This document shows positions 18,200 to 27,915 of a stretch of DNA of 37,999 nt, piece after piece; the stretch's first letter is position 1, and each line of letters starts with the position of its first letter. The notes below the pieces were generated by a model. The model saw only the letters and a list, made by a program, of their open reading frames with translations, had not been told where the DNA came from and made no database searches. Source of the stretch: Neolewinella aurantiaca (GTDB lineage Bacteria > Bacteroidota > Bacteroidia > Chitinophagales > Saprospiraceae); NCBI RefSeq assembly GCF_008014675.1, contig NZ_VOXD01000044.1, positions 1-37,999 of the forward strand, read 5' to 3'. The position numbers and the translations under genes are program-made.

Positions 18200-20878
18200 T
18201 CACTTAAAACTAGCTTTATAGGACAACGTAGGGAGGATTCCTCCGAAGAAAACCTGAACAAACTGACGGTTCTTCAGCAGCGTGTTATTTCTGTTCAGAT
18301 AAGTAGACCGAATATCATAAAAGATGGGGTTATGACGGGCGTAAAGGTTATAAATTCCAAGATTCAGGGTGTGTTGCACCCTGCGTTCTGGCTCACGCGT
18401 CAATTGAAAACGAGCGTTGACGTCGAGCTGGTGATAAGCAGGAAACCTGAATCCGTTTTTTTCGTCGATCAGGGCTATAACCTGTGCTTGTGAATCCGGA
18501 TCGTCAATGGTTGGATTGGCAAGGATGATGGATTCCTTACTGAAACTGTAAGCTCCCCCGGTCTCGAATCTCCAGGTAGCGGAAAGATCGGTTCGCTTAG
18601 AAAGTGCAAGGGTCAGAAGCAGTTTCAGACTATGACGGCGGTCATAATCAAAAGGAAAAGAGCGGCCCAGGTTAACATCTTCGTCGAATTGCCTCCGGCT
18701 TTCCGCCAGCGTATAGTTCAGCCAGCCGGCCAACTGTCCCCTGGTACCATGGAGCGTTAACTCAAGGCCTTTGGCAAAACCATCTCCCCGACTCAGGTTC
18801 TCCAGCCAGTTGTTATTGGATCCTCCTCCAGAATATTCCACCAAGTCTTCAAGCTGGCGGTAATAGGCCGCCACCGCTAACGACCACCCCGGCTTCAACT
18901 GCCGGTCTACCTGAAACGCTACCTGGCGCGAAGTAGACGGTGGCAGGTTACCGGTTGCCGGAACCCAAAGGTCGGTTGGCAACCTGATTACGGTACTGCT
19001 GACCAGATGGATGGGTTGCACCATGCGGTCGTAAGTGACCCGCCAGCGATTGCGTTCGTTGAACTGACCGGCCAGCAAGAGACGTGGTGAAACGTTCAGA
19101 AAAGTTTTATCGTTATGCCATATCTGGCCCCGCAGGCCGAGACGATAATGGATGCCTTTTACTCTGCCCTTTAAACTTGCATAACCTGAAATTTGGAGAG
19201 ACCGGAGCTTGTCGCTCTCGTTCAAACCACTCAGCTCGGGATGAGAATTCAAAGGAACCTGCCCCGAGCGCAACTGCGGTAAAAACCGATGAATGTCGAC
19301 AGACGTTCCAAACCGAAGACTGGTGTTTCCATCTACTTCGAACTGACCGTCAAAAGCCGCCCCCATTTGCTGGATGTCCGACCCGAACCTGCCGCTCGAT
19401 ATATCTCTGGTCAATACGTCCCGGACAGATTCGTACAAACTGTCTGAACGTTCGAAGTTGGCTCGGACCAACAGCTCAGAGTAGGAAAGGCGAAAATTGC
19501 CGAAAAAGCGGTCACTAAACTCATAATTGTAGCGCAAAGCCCCTACGGTGTTACTCCAGTTCACGTCTTCCTGCCTCTTCTGGTTGGCGGTATACTTGAA
19601 CACCGTACCGCTTTGGGTCAGAATTGTTGCTGAATCCTTCTGCTCGCTGGTATTTGCATAACCGTCAGCCCCCCGGTACAGACTCAGGTACAAACGCCCT
19701 TTTTCCCCTACCTGTTGATTGAGTTTAAAATTCAAATCATAGACATCATAATCGATGTAGCCTACCCGGTTCTGATCGAGTTTTCGGGCCTCGCTGAAAC
19801 TCTTCAGCAAGTCTCCTCCCCAAAAGTACCTTCCTGAGATAAGGTAGGAGCTTTTTCCTTTACTGATTGGTCCTTCTGCCGTTAGGTTAGAGGCGAACAG
19901 ACTTGTCCCTACACTGACCTGGTGATTGTAGAGGTTTCCGTCCCTGGTATGAACGTCGAGAATTCCTCCGATTCGCCCGCCGAAGCGGGCGGGCATCCCG
20001 TCTTTGTATACGTCTGCCCTCCGGATGGCCTCACTGTTGAAGATGCTGAATAAACCCGCAGCATGGTTCAGATTATAAACGGGAACCCCGTCCAACAAAA
20101 CCAGATTATGTCCTGAGTTACTTCCTCTGATGATGAGCCCTCCGACCCCGTTTGCACCAGAAGTAATTCCGGGGAGAAGACGGGCTACGGTAACTATGTC
20201 CTTTTCTCCCCCCAGACCGTTGATTAAGTTCACCGCATCATGACTCAGGCTTATTCCACTCTCAGTAAGGTAAAGCTCCTCTTGCTCTCCCCCTTTGGCG
20301 ATCACTTCGATCTGTGGCAGATCAGCGGCCCGGTCCAGACGGATGTCCAGCGTGGTATCTGACCGAAGAACGACTTCAAAATCATAAGCCTCGTAACCTG
20401 TATAAGAAACCCTCATGCGGGTTCTCCCGCCCTTGGTCACAAGAGAATAGAAACCATACTCATTGGAAAGCACCCCTTTTTCCGATCCTGGGTCGTAAAC
20501 TGCTGCGCCGATCAGACGCTCGCCACTGGTTGCATCGGAGATGAGACCATGGATGGAGAAATTCCGTTCAAATAGATGAGGGTCAGGAAGGATTAGAAAC
20601 CCCGCCGGGCCGGGCCGAAAAGTCAACTCCGTATCCCGCAACAGAAACTGAAGCCAGGTTGAAAGTTGCCGCCGCCCTCCGGGCGACTTAACCGCGATTT
20701 TGGGTAATTGGTCGGGACGGTAACTGATCGGGGCTCCCGCCTCCGTTAGTTTTATCAGTGCCTTCTCCAGAGGCATCACTCTGCGGGGCAGCGCATAACG
20801 CTTCACCCGTTCAGACTGACCAGGAAGGTTAGCTCCTATCAGGAATAACAATAACAGTAAGGTGATAACACGAGCCAT
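18200..20878 (-). CDS. TonB-dependent receptor with STN signalling domain
   Basis: An outer-membrane active-uptake receptor, 892 residues. Order: signal peptide (residues 1-20), a Secretin/TonB N-terminal (STN) domain (about 28-98: LEKALIKLTEAGAPISYRPDQL), a carboxypeptidase-regulatory-like domain (about 107-185: IHGLISDATSGERLIGAAVYDPGSEKGVLSNEYGFYSL), a plug domain (about 200-315, with GVGGLIIRGSNSGHNLVLLDGVPVYN), and a C-terminal beta barrel. The STN domain is the part that signals to a FecR anti-sigma factor, and a FecR gene and an ECF sigma gene are directly upstream. So the receptor probably senses its own substrate and switches on its own expression, like FecA/FecR/FecI. The substrate (siderophore, other metal chelate or glycan) cannot be told from sequence. 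Confidence 0.92.
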   Translation of the reverse strand: MARVITLLLLLFLIGANLPGQSERVKRYALPRRVMPLEKALIKLTEAGAPISYRPDQLPKIAVKSPGGRRQLSTWLQFLLRDTELTFRPGPAGFLILPDPHLFERNFSIHGLISDATSGERLIGAAVYDPGSEKGVLSNEYGFYSLVTKGGRTRMRVSYTGYEAYDFEVVLRSDTTLDIRLDRAADLPQIEVIAKGGEQEELYLTESGISLSHDAVNLINGLGGEKDIVTVARLLPGITSGANGVGGLIIRGSNSGHNLVLLDGVPVYNLNHAAGLFSIFNSEAIRRADVYKDGMPARFGGRIGGILDVHTRDGNLYNHQVSVGTSLFASNLTAEGPISKGKSSYLISGRYFWGGDLLKSFSEARKLDQNRVGYIDYDVYDLNFKLNQQVGEKGRLYLSLYRGADGYANTSEQKDSATILTQSGTVFKYTANQKRQEDVNWSNTVGALRYNYEFSDRFFGNFRLSYSELLVRANFERSDSLYESVRDVLTRDISSGRFGSDIQQMGAAFDGQFEVDGNTSLRFGTSVDIHRFLPQLRSGQVPLNSHPELSGLNESDKLRSLQISGYASLKGRVKGIHYRLGLRGQIWHNDKTFLNVSPRLLLAGQFNERNRWRVTYDRMVQPIHLVSSTVIRLPTDLWVPATGNLPPSTSRQVAFQVDRQLKPGWSLAVAAYYRQLEDLVEYSGGGSNNNWLENLSRGDGFAKGLELTLHGTRGQLAGWLNYTLAESRRQFDEDVNLGRSFPFDYDRRHSLKLLLTLALSKRTDLSATWRFETGGAYSFSKESIILANPTIDDPDSQAQVIALIDEKNGFRFPAYHQLDVNARFQLTREPERRVQHTLNLGIYNLYARHNPIFYDIRSTYLNRNNTLLKNRQFVQVFFGGILPTLSYKASFK

Positions 20879-21038
20879 TTCCCTGATAAAAGTTTGATCT
20901 GAACATAGACTGGGAGCTGAATGGCAATAGGTGCCTCCGGTTCAAGTCAATCAACCAAACGAAGTAAACCGGATATCTGTTGTTAAGGAGTGGTTTACCT
21001 TTCCAACTTCTTCACGGCTAAAGTAAGGCCGCAGCTCT

Positions 21039-21902
21039 CTATTCACAAAGGCCAACGATCGCATAATCCCCCATAATCTCATCTCTTGCTTCGAGACTAC
21101 ACTGGCCAAGCTCTGCAATCGTTTGCAGCACAGAAATGGGGTTTTCGCTGGAGAACGTCCCACTTACCGGAAAATCACAACCTTGGGGATAGCTGACGCT
21201 GAGACCATAGTTGTTGGATACCGTGGTTATCACATCCGCCAGAGAAACTCCTTCAAAGCGTAGTATGCCGGTACGCCAGGCGTGCCGGTTGAGGTCCTTC
21301 GCGGCCTTCACGACACAACTCTTGCCAGGGAAAGCAAGCCCACGGTAGTTTGCCGGAACGGGGTACACCTTTCCGTGCTGGTGCAACTCGACTTCACCTT
21401 CGGAAACTTCAACCTCAAGTTCCTCTTCATCACTGATCCTGAGGTTAAAAGCAGTACCCGTGACCCGTAGTTCAGTCTCAGACGTATTCACGAGAAAAGG
21501 ACGACTGGCATCCTTCACTACTTCAAAATAAGCTTGACCTTCCAGAGCGATTAGTCTGTCCGTTTCATTATAGTCTGCGCCGAATGTTAGTTCACTACCC
21601 TGCTGAAGAAGGACTTCTGTTCCGTCAGGAAGCGTATATGCGAATGGTTCATCGGTAAAGTTTTCAACAGTGGTTTTCCCGTTTCCAACGAGTAACAGTG
21701 TGCCAACGGTAAACAGTAAAAGTACAGCCGCAGCTGCCGACAAAACGCTCGGGCGAAAAAGCCGGCGAACGCTCGGCTGCGGAACAGCTTTGGCTTCGAT
21801 GCGGCCCTTGAGTCGTAGCAAGCCTGCTTCAACATCAGGAGAAAACCCCTCCTTATAGGAAGGAAAATTTCTCTCATGTTTATGTAAATCGGATGAATTC
21901 AT
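21039..21902 (-). CDS. FecR family anti-sigma regulator
   Basis: A single-pass inner-membrane protein, 287 residues, that relays the receptor signal to the ECF sigma factor. A short cytoplasmic N-terminus is followed by a membrane helix at about residues 50-72 (VLSAAAAVLLLFTVGTLLLV), then the periplasmic FecR domain (LPDGTEVLLQQGSELTFGADYN, ALEGQAYFEVVKDASRPFLV, TGTAFNLRI, VSEGEVEL) and a C-terminal DUF4974/STN-like domain (LRFEGVSLADVITTVSNNYGLSVSYP). The order sigma-FecR-receptor is the standard Bacteroidetes arrangement. Confidence 0.93.
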   Translation of the reverse strand: MNSSDLHKHERNFPSYKEGFSPDVEAGLLRLKGRIEAKAVPQPSVRRLFRPSVLSAAAAVLLLFTVGTLLLVGNGKTTVENFTDEPFAYTLPDGTEVLLQQGSELTFGADYNETDRLIALEGQAYFEVVKDASRPFLVNTSETELRVTGTAFNLRISDEEELEVEVSEGEVELHQHGKVYPVPANYRGLAFPGKSCVVKAAKDLNRHAWRTGILRFEGVSLADVITTVSNNYGLSVSYPQGCDFPVSGTFSSENPISVLQTIAELGQCSLEARDEIMGDYAIVGLCE

Positions 21903-22022
21903 TCTTAAAGGCGCTTATAGGGATGCATGATTTACTCTGGTGACACCAAATCTACAGTGCTCCCCCTATAAAGAGACTGTTTTTGGGTTGGTTTGGTCAG
22001 TTAGCTGACGCTCGGTTTCGTT

Positions 22023-22601
22023 TCACCAGTCATTTTGAAGTATGATTAACAATAAAATAACAAGCCACTCCCGAAGGAAACGGTAGGCTCTCGTCATCTG
22101 ATTCTCTACCGTTTTCGGCGAGATATCGAGTGCACCGGCTATCTCCTTATGGCTCATTTCCTCAATTTTACTCATCACAAACACGAGTCGGCATCGTTCC
22201 GGTAAAGCATCGATGGCGGCATCGATTCGGCCACGCAACTCGCTTTGTTCCAGCAGGTCATCAGCTTTATCCAGTGCAGCGATGGTGGTTGGCACCTCAC
22301 CGTCGTCAACAGGAATCCGCTTACGGTCCCGAAGGTAATTCAGGCTCCTGTTTCTGGCCGCCCGACGTAAATAAGAACCAATAGCAGACAAATCCTTCCG
22401 CTGACTGGCCCGTTTTTCCCAGATAGAGACGAACAACTCCTGGATAATGTCCTCTGCTTCCTGCTCATTGTTCACAAATCGCATAGCAACTCGGCAGAGG
22501 TCTGCATAATACCTACGAAACAATTCATCCAACGCCGCTGCCTCCCCGAGGCGCAGGCGCGTGAAGAGTTCCTGATCTGTTTCGTGTTTAGATATGCTCA
22601 T
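22023..22601 (-). CDS. ECF-type RNA polymerase sigma-70 factor
   Basis: A 192-residue ECF sigma factor. Region 2 is clear ([42 protein letters not shown]), then [18 protein letters not shown], and region 4 ([52 protein letters not shown]). It is released from or activated by the FecR protein encoded next. The extreme C-terminus ([15 protein letters not shown]) is hydrophobic, a common feature of Bacteroidetes FecI-type sigmas. A longer frame is open to 22661, but the ATG at 22601 fits the family N-terminus and is preceded by a TACCTTGC box at 22610-22617. Confidence 0.93.
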   Translation of the reverse strand: MSISKHETDQELFTRLRLGEAAALDELFRRYYADLCRVAMRFVNNEQEAEDIIQELFVSIWEKRASQRKDLSAIGSYLRRAARNRSLNYLRDRKRIPVDDGEVPTTIAALDKADDLLEQSELRGRIDAAIDALPERCRLVFVMSKIEEMSHKEIAGALDISPKTVENQMTRAYRFLREWLVILLLIILQNDW

Positions 22602-22609
22602 TGAGGCTG

Positions 22610-22617
22610 GCAAGGTA
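22610..22617 (-). promoter_or_regulatory. Predicted -7 box of the sigma gene
   Basis: TACCTTGC on the minus strand, eight bases before the chosen ATG at 22601, implying a nearly leaderless transcript and supporting this start over the upstream in-frame ATG. Confidence 0.45.
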
Positions 22618-22692
22618 CTGTTTTCAGCATTAATTAGTAACAGATGGATGATGTACACCATTAAACCGTCGTCACGTCCCTGGAAGTTTTGC

Positions 22693-22700
22693 TACCTTCA
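22693..22700 (+). promoter_or_regulatory. Predicted -7 box of the symporter gene
   Basis: TACCTTCA, 28 bases before the ATG at 22729, in the same divergent gap as the sigma promoter. Confidence 0.4.
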
Positions 22701-22728
22701 CGCACTACAAAATACAACCTCCAAATTC

Positions 22729-24294
22729 ATGTTGAAAAAATACTCACTATTATTTTTGGGCCTCCTGGCCCCGTTATTCGCTTTCGCTCAAAACGAACCC
22801 AGCGGGATTGACGGCTTCCTGCAAAACCTTTTCGAACCAATTACCGACGCAGTAAATGCTGTAGTCTTTGTACCAGTATCTATCGGTGGCAACCAAATCC
22901 CCTTCGTTTTACCCTGGTTAATAATAGGTGCTCTTGTTTTTACAATTTACATGGGCTTTATCAATATTCGTGGCTTCAAACACGCCCTCGATGTAGTACG
23001 CGGGAAGTATGACGACCCTGATGACGACGGTGAGGTTTCTCACTTCCAGGCCCTCACCGCCGCCCTGTCTGGCACCGTTGGTGTCGGCAACATTGCAGGT
23101 GTAGCGCTGGCCGTTAGCCTGGGTGGCCCCGGAGCCACCTTCTGGATGATCATCGCAGGCCTCCTGGGGATGAGTTCAAAATTCGTCGAAGTCTCACTGG
23201 GCCTTATGTACCGTAACGTCAACAGCGACGGTAGTGTCTCCGGTGGCCCGATGTACTACCTCGACAAAGGCCTCAAAGAAAAAGGATGGGGTGCGTTTGG
23301 TAAAATCCTGGCGGGGATGTTCGCCATCTTCTGTATCGGGGGGTCCTTCGGTGGAGGCAACATGGTTCAGATCAACGCTGCAACCAGCCAGCTCGTAGCC
23401 GTTACCGGCGGTACCGAGTCATTCCTGTACGGCCGCGGCTGGATCTTCGGTGTCATCATGGCGGTAATCATCGGCCTCATCATCATTGGTGGAATCAAGA
23501 GTATCGCCAAAGTGACCGAGAAGATCGTTCCCTTCATGGTTGGCATCTACATCGTCGGCGCACTCATCGTGCTGGGCTACCACTTCACCGACATCCCGAA
23601 TGCTTTCGGACAAATCTTCAGCGGTGCTTTCAACCCCGAAGCGCTCTACGGAGGCGTGATCGGTGTTCTGATTCAGGGCTTTAAACGTGCTGCCTTCAGT
23701 AACGAAGCCGGTGTCGGTTCTGCCTCTATCGCTCACTCTGCAGCCAAAACCGACGAGCCTATCAGTGAGGGCATTGTGGCCCTCCTCGAGCCGTTCATCG
23801 ATACTGTTGTCATCTGTACCATGACCGCATTGGTTATTGTCATCACAGGATACGGTGCCGCCGCCGGTGGTAGTGCGGAATGGGCAAATGCAGGTCTCAT
23901 CTCCGGCAGCGCCAACCCTATCTCCCAAATCGATGTAACCAGCAGAGCTTTCGAGTCTGTAATCAGCTGGTTCCCCGTTGTACTGGGTATCGCAGTGATT
24001 CTCTTTGCTCTCTCAACCATGATCAGCTGGTCTTACTACGGACTCAAATGTTGGACTTACCTCTTCGGTGAAAGCAAAACGAATGAGAATATCTACAAGG
24101 TGATCTTCTGCATTTTTGTAGTCATAGGTTCAGGAATCTCTGCTCAGGCAGTTTTCGATTTCGGCGATGCGATGATTTTTGCCATGTGTTTCCCCAACGT
24201 TCTGGGGCTCTACTTCCTCATGCCCAATGTCCGTCGTGCCCTCAAAGATTATATGAACAGGGTTAAGAGCGGTGAAATCAAAAGAGTAGACTAA
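22729..24294 (+). CDS. Sodium:alanine symporter (AGCS) family transporter
   Basis: An inner-membrane amino-acid importer driven by Na+ (or H+), 521 residues. Family segments include [55 protein letters not shown] and [49 protein letters not shown], which are the AGCS signatures. Ten or more membrane helices are evident. A signal-peptide-like stretch precedes the core ([21 protein letters not shown]), something often seen in Bacteroidetes members of this family and probably an extra N-terminal hydrophobic segment. The frame is open from 22594, but that portion overlaps the sigma start, so the ATG at 22729 is preferred. Divergent from the sigma gene and ended by a strong hairpin. Confidence 0.95.
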   Translation: MLKKYSLLFLGLLAPLFAFAQNEPSGIDGFLQNLFEPITDAVNAVVFVPVSIGGNQIPFVLPWLIIGALVFTIYMGFINIRGFKHALDVVRGKYDDPDDDGEVSHFQALTAALSGTVGVGNIAGVALAVSLGGPGATFWMIIAGLLGMSSKFVEVSLGLMYRNVNSDGSVSGGPMYYLDKGLKEKGWGAFGKILAGMFAIFCIGGSFGGGNMVQINAATSQLVAVTGGTESFLYGRGWIFGVIMAVIIGLIIIGGIKSIAKVTEKIVPFMVGIYIVGALIVLGYHFTDIPNAFGQIFSGAFNPEALYGGVIGVLIQGFKRAAFSNEAGVGSASIAHSAAKTDEPISEGIVALLEPFIDTVVICTMTALVIVITGYGAAAGGSAEWANAGLISGSANPISQIDVTSRAFESVISWFPVVLGIAVILFALSTMISWSYYGLKCWTYLFGESKTNENIYKVIFCIFVVIGSGISAQAVFDFGDAMIFAMCFPNVLGLYFLMPNVRRALKDYMNRVKSGEIKRVD

Positions 24295-24313
24295 TAATCG
24301 TCTCTTTATTTTA

Positions 24314-24359
24314 AATAAAAACAGCCAGACAGTATCGATACTGTCTGGCTGTTTTATTT
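24314..24359. terminator. Near-perfect bidirectional terminator
   Basis: A 46-base inverted repeat centred on ATCGAT: ACAGCCAGACAGTATCGA pairs with its complement, flanked by an A-run on the left and a T-run on the right. It ends the symporter gene and also follows the oxidoreductase remnant on the other strand. Confidence 0.9.
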
Positions 24360-24386
24360 CTGACGGTGTAAAGGGATCAGCATGGC

Positions 24387-25050
24387 TCAGACTTTCAGCA
24401 CCAGCTTTCCTTTCTTTCCTCCGGAGAACAGCCGCTGAAATGTTTCGAAGAAATTCTCGATTCCTTCGCAGATGTCCGCTCTGCTTTTCAACTTACCTTC
24501 CATCATCGACTTACCCATTTCTCCTGCGGCCTCACGGTATTTGGGCATACAATCCATACCCTTCGGGTAGAGTTCCTGAAGGCCCGTCGGAATGTCCTCG
24601 TTTTTTTTTGTAATCCATACAGGCGTCGAAGCCGGGTCGTCCACAACGTACTTTCACTTTTCGGGTCCTCCGGCAATGCCGACGGCCTTGCATCCCTGAT
24701 CTTAGCAATCCGGCCAACGATGCTGCCTACCTACCGGCAGCACCGGACACCACCACTACGTCTCCTTTTTTGATTTCACCCACTTCCAGTATCCCGAAAC
24801 AGGCTGTCATCCCCGGCGTACCGCTGCAGGTGGGCATTGGCACCAGTGCTCTGTCAATCTGTACGTGTGGGATGTAGCTACGGCCATCGTTGAGCCTGCC
24901 GCGCATAGCGGGGTCCAGGCTGATGCATTCATTACGGATGAGCACCTCCCCTTCCTTTAGTTCGGAGATTTCGGACCCGGGGAGGGTCCAGGTGCTTTGG
25001 TCCGGCATCCCCACAGGGCGCTTAGCTGGTACTTGCTACCTGTTGGTCAA
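24387..25050 (-). pseudogene. Remnant of NADP-dependent oxidoreductase (CurA/prostaglandin-reductase type)
   Basis: A broken zinc-independent medium-chain dehydrogenase/reductase. Pieces run in order on the minus strand: RPVGMPDQSTWTL then GEVLIRNECISLDPAMRGRLND (from about 25040 to 24880), LVPMPTCSGTPGMTACFGILEVGEIKKGDVVVVSGAAG (to about 24730), then in a shifted frame VGSIVGRIAKIRGCKAVGIAGGPEK, and DIPTGLQELYPKGMDCM joined to the C-terminal KGKLVLKV. Intact family members are about 330-340 residues; this region encodes only about 220. Two internal blocks are missing (about 60 residues after the YIPHVQID motif, about 80 after GMDCM), there are frameshifts around 24725 and 24640, and at least two in-frame stops (one near 25042, one near 24655). 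Function is certainly lost. Confidence 0.85.
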
Positions 25051-25483
25051 TCCTCAGGTTTGGGGTTAAGTTACGGTTTGCGGATATATCCGGTTTTTAA
25101 AAACCCGCACTGCATTCCCGCGTCCGCGCCGCACCGTAATCAGGCGCTGACGCAGGTGCAAAAAATGGTAAAAACCAGGGTAAAATCGTTCTTTCCAAAA
25201 ACACAATCGTTTGCTATTCATAAATTTCTTTCCGCCGCTAAAGCTTTCCAAAAATTATAGTAGCTTAGTTTTATCAATGCAAAAAACAAGTTTTCCGACG
25301 CGCATTTTCACCTCCCTTCCTGCTTTTTCCTCCTGACCTTCGGGCATGAAAATAAAGGTTCAGCGAATCATTTATCTCCTCCGAATATGCGCTTCGAACA
25401 CTGTTCTGTTTCGCTACCAATCGCCGGCATTATGGCTGCCGTTGGTACCTACCTGCTTTAAATTTTAAACTAAAAAGTCGATA
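25051..25483. repeat. Gap with an inverted pair of REP-like motifs (copy 4)
   Basis: TGCATTCCCGCGTCCGCGCC (25111-25130) and GGCGCTGACGCAGGTGCA (25143-25160) are imperfect inverted copies of the dispersed motif, 12 bases apart, forming a REPIN-like hairpin. The rest of the 433-bp gap holds no gene I can support; the xylanase promoter must lie near its right end. Confidence 0.55.
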
Positions 25484-27637
25484 ATGAAACTATCCTTACT
25501 GCTACCCTTATTATTCTGTACTACCATGCTCGGGGCTCAGCCCGATCAGTATAATTCCGAGCTGATGAATTGGCTCGCCACCCAGTACACCCTGACCGGC
25601 GCCACTTTCCCCTGGGGCGATACCGAAAACGAGATGCTGGGCAGGTTTTTTCCGTACAACGAAAGTTCTGCCGAAAGACTTACCCGTGAACCTGGCGATC
25701 TGGGCTTTACCCAGGTACAATCTATTCGCATCAACGAGCCCCTGCTCAACGGATGGGATGCCGGCTGGAACGGCAACAACCGCGAAACCATCTCTCTGGG
25801 CGATAAGATGCTGTGGGTCATCTACATCCGGGCCATCGGCCCGGAAGGCGACGGTAAAGTCACCCTCATCGCCGAGCGCAACGACACCTACGCTAAAGAG
25901 GTGGAAGTCACCGTCGAACTGTCCACCGAATGGAAACGCTTCTTCATTCCTTTCGAGATCCTTACCCGCACCCACCCCGTAGGCGGTATGACCATGGGAA
26001 TGCACCTGGGCCACCAGGCCCAAACCGTCGAAATCGGAGGTATGGCCATTCTCAATTATGGCCCCGACTACGATCTAGAGCAATTTCCTAACGACCTCAG
26101 TGCAGGCAATTATGCAGGTTTCGAGGCTGATGCTGCCTGGCGTGCACCCGCCGCCGCCCGCATCGAAAACCTCCGGAAAGCAGACATGAACTTCACCGTG
26201 CTCAACGAAGAAGGAAGCCCCGCAGCCAACGCAAGCGTGGAAGTGCGGATGCAACGTCACGACTTCGACTTCGGCACCGCCGTAAAAGCAAGTCGTTTCC
26301 CGCTCGGCCGCAACTACAGTCCTGCTTTCGTGGATAGAATCACTAATCTCGATGGTGAAGGACACGGCTTCAGCTCCATTGTATTCGAGAACGACTTCAA
26401 ATGGCCGGCGTGGGAAGACGAATGGATCTCCACCAATCAGCAAACCCGCCGCACCCTTGAATACCTCAACGAGCGCAACATCGATATCAGGGGTCACGTA
26501 CTCCTCTGGCCGGGATGGGGTAACATGCCCGACCGGATGCAGGAAAACGCCAATAACCCCTCTTACCTCCTCGATGAATTAGACAAACACCTCGTCGACT
26601 TCCTCGAAACAGAGGATTTTGACCAGTACATCAAAGATTGGGATGTACTTAACGAAATCAATACGAATACAGACCTTGCTGCCGCTCTTCGGGGCACACC
26701 AGGTCACCCCACAGGCCGTGAAGTTTACGCCAATACCTTTAAGCGTGCGCGTGAGTTAGCTCCGGACGCCAAACTGTACATTAACGACTACATCACCCTC
26801 TCCCTCAAAAATACCGAAGGGGCGGTGATCTACGAACAGTACAAAGATTTCATTCAGGAAATAATTGATGCCGACGCTCCCATCCAGGGAGTTGGATTTC
26901 AGGCCCACCTCAGTGCAAGCCCCAACAGCATATACGAGGTCCTGGAAACTTACGACGACTTCTACGACTCCTTTGGCCTGGAAGCCAAAATCACCGAGTT
27001 TGACATGCCCACCAGCGTAAGTGAAGAACTCGCTGCAACTTACATGAAAGACTTCATGACCGTAACTTTCAGCCACGAATCCATGACCGGCTTTATGTTC
27101 TGGAACTTCTGGGATGTGGATACCTGGCAGAACAAAGGAGCGAACCTGTTCAATGAAGACTGGAGCCGTACTCTGCCCGGACACACTTTCAAGGATCTCG
27201 TGTTCGGTGAATGGTGGACCAACGAAGACCTCACCACTGATGCAGAAGGAAAAACAAGTACCCGCGGATTCAAGGGAACCTACGAAATTACCGTCGACTG
27301 CGGTGAGTCAGCGACTCACACTTTTACTGTCGATGTCGTTGAAGACAAGTCGATTATACTCGACTGTGCTCAGTTGGTCTCCACTACCCTTCCTGAGCTG
27401 CCGGCCGGGTCGGTAATCGCCTATCCAAACCCCGCCACGGGGCCTTGGTCGGTCACCAACAACCTCAGCAAAATACTGAAGGGAGAACTGTACGACGTGA
27501 ATGGCCGCCAGCTTTGGAACGGCAATTTTGCACCGGGCACAACCGAATTCGACCTTGAACTGCCCACCGGAGTGTACAACCTTCGCCTGTCAACCCAAAC
27601 TCAGGCTACCAATTTGCAACTTCTGAGAAAAAAATAG
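25484..27637 (+). CDS. Secreted endo-1,4-beta-xylanase, GH10, with CBM-like domain and T9SS tail
   Basis: Hydrolyses internal xylan linkages; exported through Sec and then the type IX secretion system. 717 residues: signal peptide (1-19), a jelly-roll domain resembling CBM4/9 (about 30-205: KVTLIAERNDTYAKEVEVTVEL, then VGGMTMGMHLG), a linking beta domain (about 220-275), the GH10 barrel (about 275-600), an acidic linker, and a C-terminal type A sorting domain (about 645-717: IAYPNPATGPWSV, then GELYDVNGRQLWNG and TGVYNLRLS). Catalytic residues are visible: acid/base Glu391 in WDVLNEI and nucleophile Glu505 in ITEFDMP. Upstream MNFTVLNEEG-type opening and HGHVLLWPGW-like motif (RGHVLLWPGWGN) support GH10. 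It is followed by a terminator, then the cohesin/dockerin gene. Confidence 0.95.
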   Translation: MKLSLLLPLLFCTTMLGAQPDQYNSELMNWLATQYTLTGATFPWGDTENEMLGRFFPYNESSAERLTREPGDLGFTQVQSIRINEPLLNGWDAGWNGNNRETISLGDKMLWVIYIRAIGPEGDGKVTLIAERNDTYAKEVEVTVELSTEWKRFFIPFEILTRTHPVGGMTMGMHLGHQAQTVEIGGMAILNYGPDYDLEQFPNDLSAGNYAGFEADAAWRAPAAARIENLRKADMNFTVLNEEGSPAANASVEVRMQRHDFDFGTAVKASRFPLGRNYSPAFVDRITNLDGEGHGFSSIVFENDFKWPAWEDEWISTNQQTRRTLEYLNERNIDIRGHVLLWPGWGNMPDRMQENANNPSYLLDELDKHLVDFLETEDFDQYIKDWDVLNEINTNTDLAAALRGTPGHPTGREVYANTFKRARELAPDAKLYINDYITLSLKNTEGAVIYEQYKDFIQEIIDADAPIQGVGFQAHLSASPNSIYEVLETYDDFYDSFGLEAKITEFDMPTSVSEELAATYMKDFMTVTFSHESMTGFMFWNFWDVDTWQNKGANLFNEDWSRTLPGHTFKDLVFGEWWTNEDLTTDAEGKTSTRGFKGTYEITVDCGESATHTFTVDVVEDKSIILDCAQLVSTTLPELPAGSVIAYPNPATGPWSVTNNLSKILKGELYDVNGRQLWNGNFAPGTTEFDLELPTGVYNLRLSTQTQATNLQLLRKK

Positions 27638-27686
27638 AAGACAATTTTATTCACTTCACCCAGAAAACGGTAGGCTTTAAACAGAA

Positions 27687-27723
27687 AACGGCTCGCCCCT
27701 CATTTTTTCCGGGGCGAGCCGTT
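27687..27723 (+). terminator. Terminator after the xylanase gene
   Basis: AACGGCTCGCCCC (27687-27699) pairs perfectly with GGGGCGAGCCGTT (27711-27723), followed by ACATTTT. Confidence 0.85.
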
Positions 27724-27749
27724 ACATTTTAACAATTGTAACCTGTACC

Positions 27750-27778
27750 TTTGTGGTGAGAAAGTTATTTTATATTTG
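27750..27778 (+). promoter_or_regulatory. Predicted promoter of the cohesin/dockerin gene
   Basis: TTTG (27750-27753), 17 bases, then TATATTTG (27771-27778), a perfect TAnnTTTG -7 box. A second perfect box, TACCTTTG, is at 27746-27753. The implied leader is about 130 bases. Confidence 0.45.
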
Positions 27779-27915
27779 TTTTGAATTAGAATTTGTTAGG
27801 TTATTCTCTCTTGAAGAATTAAAGCTTTGATAATCCGATTTTTTTAGCGTTTGCTGTTGTGACTCCGCCCCTCTTTGGTTTGTCGCAGAAGCATTTTTCC
27901 AAACTGAACAACACA

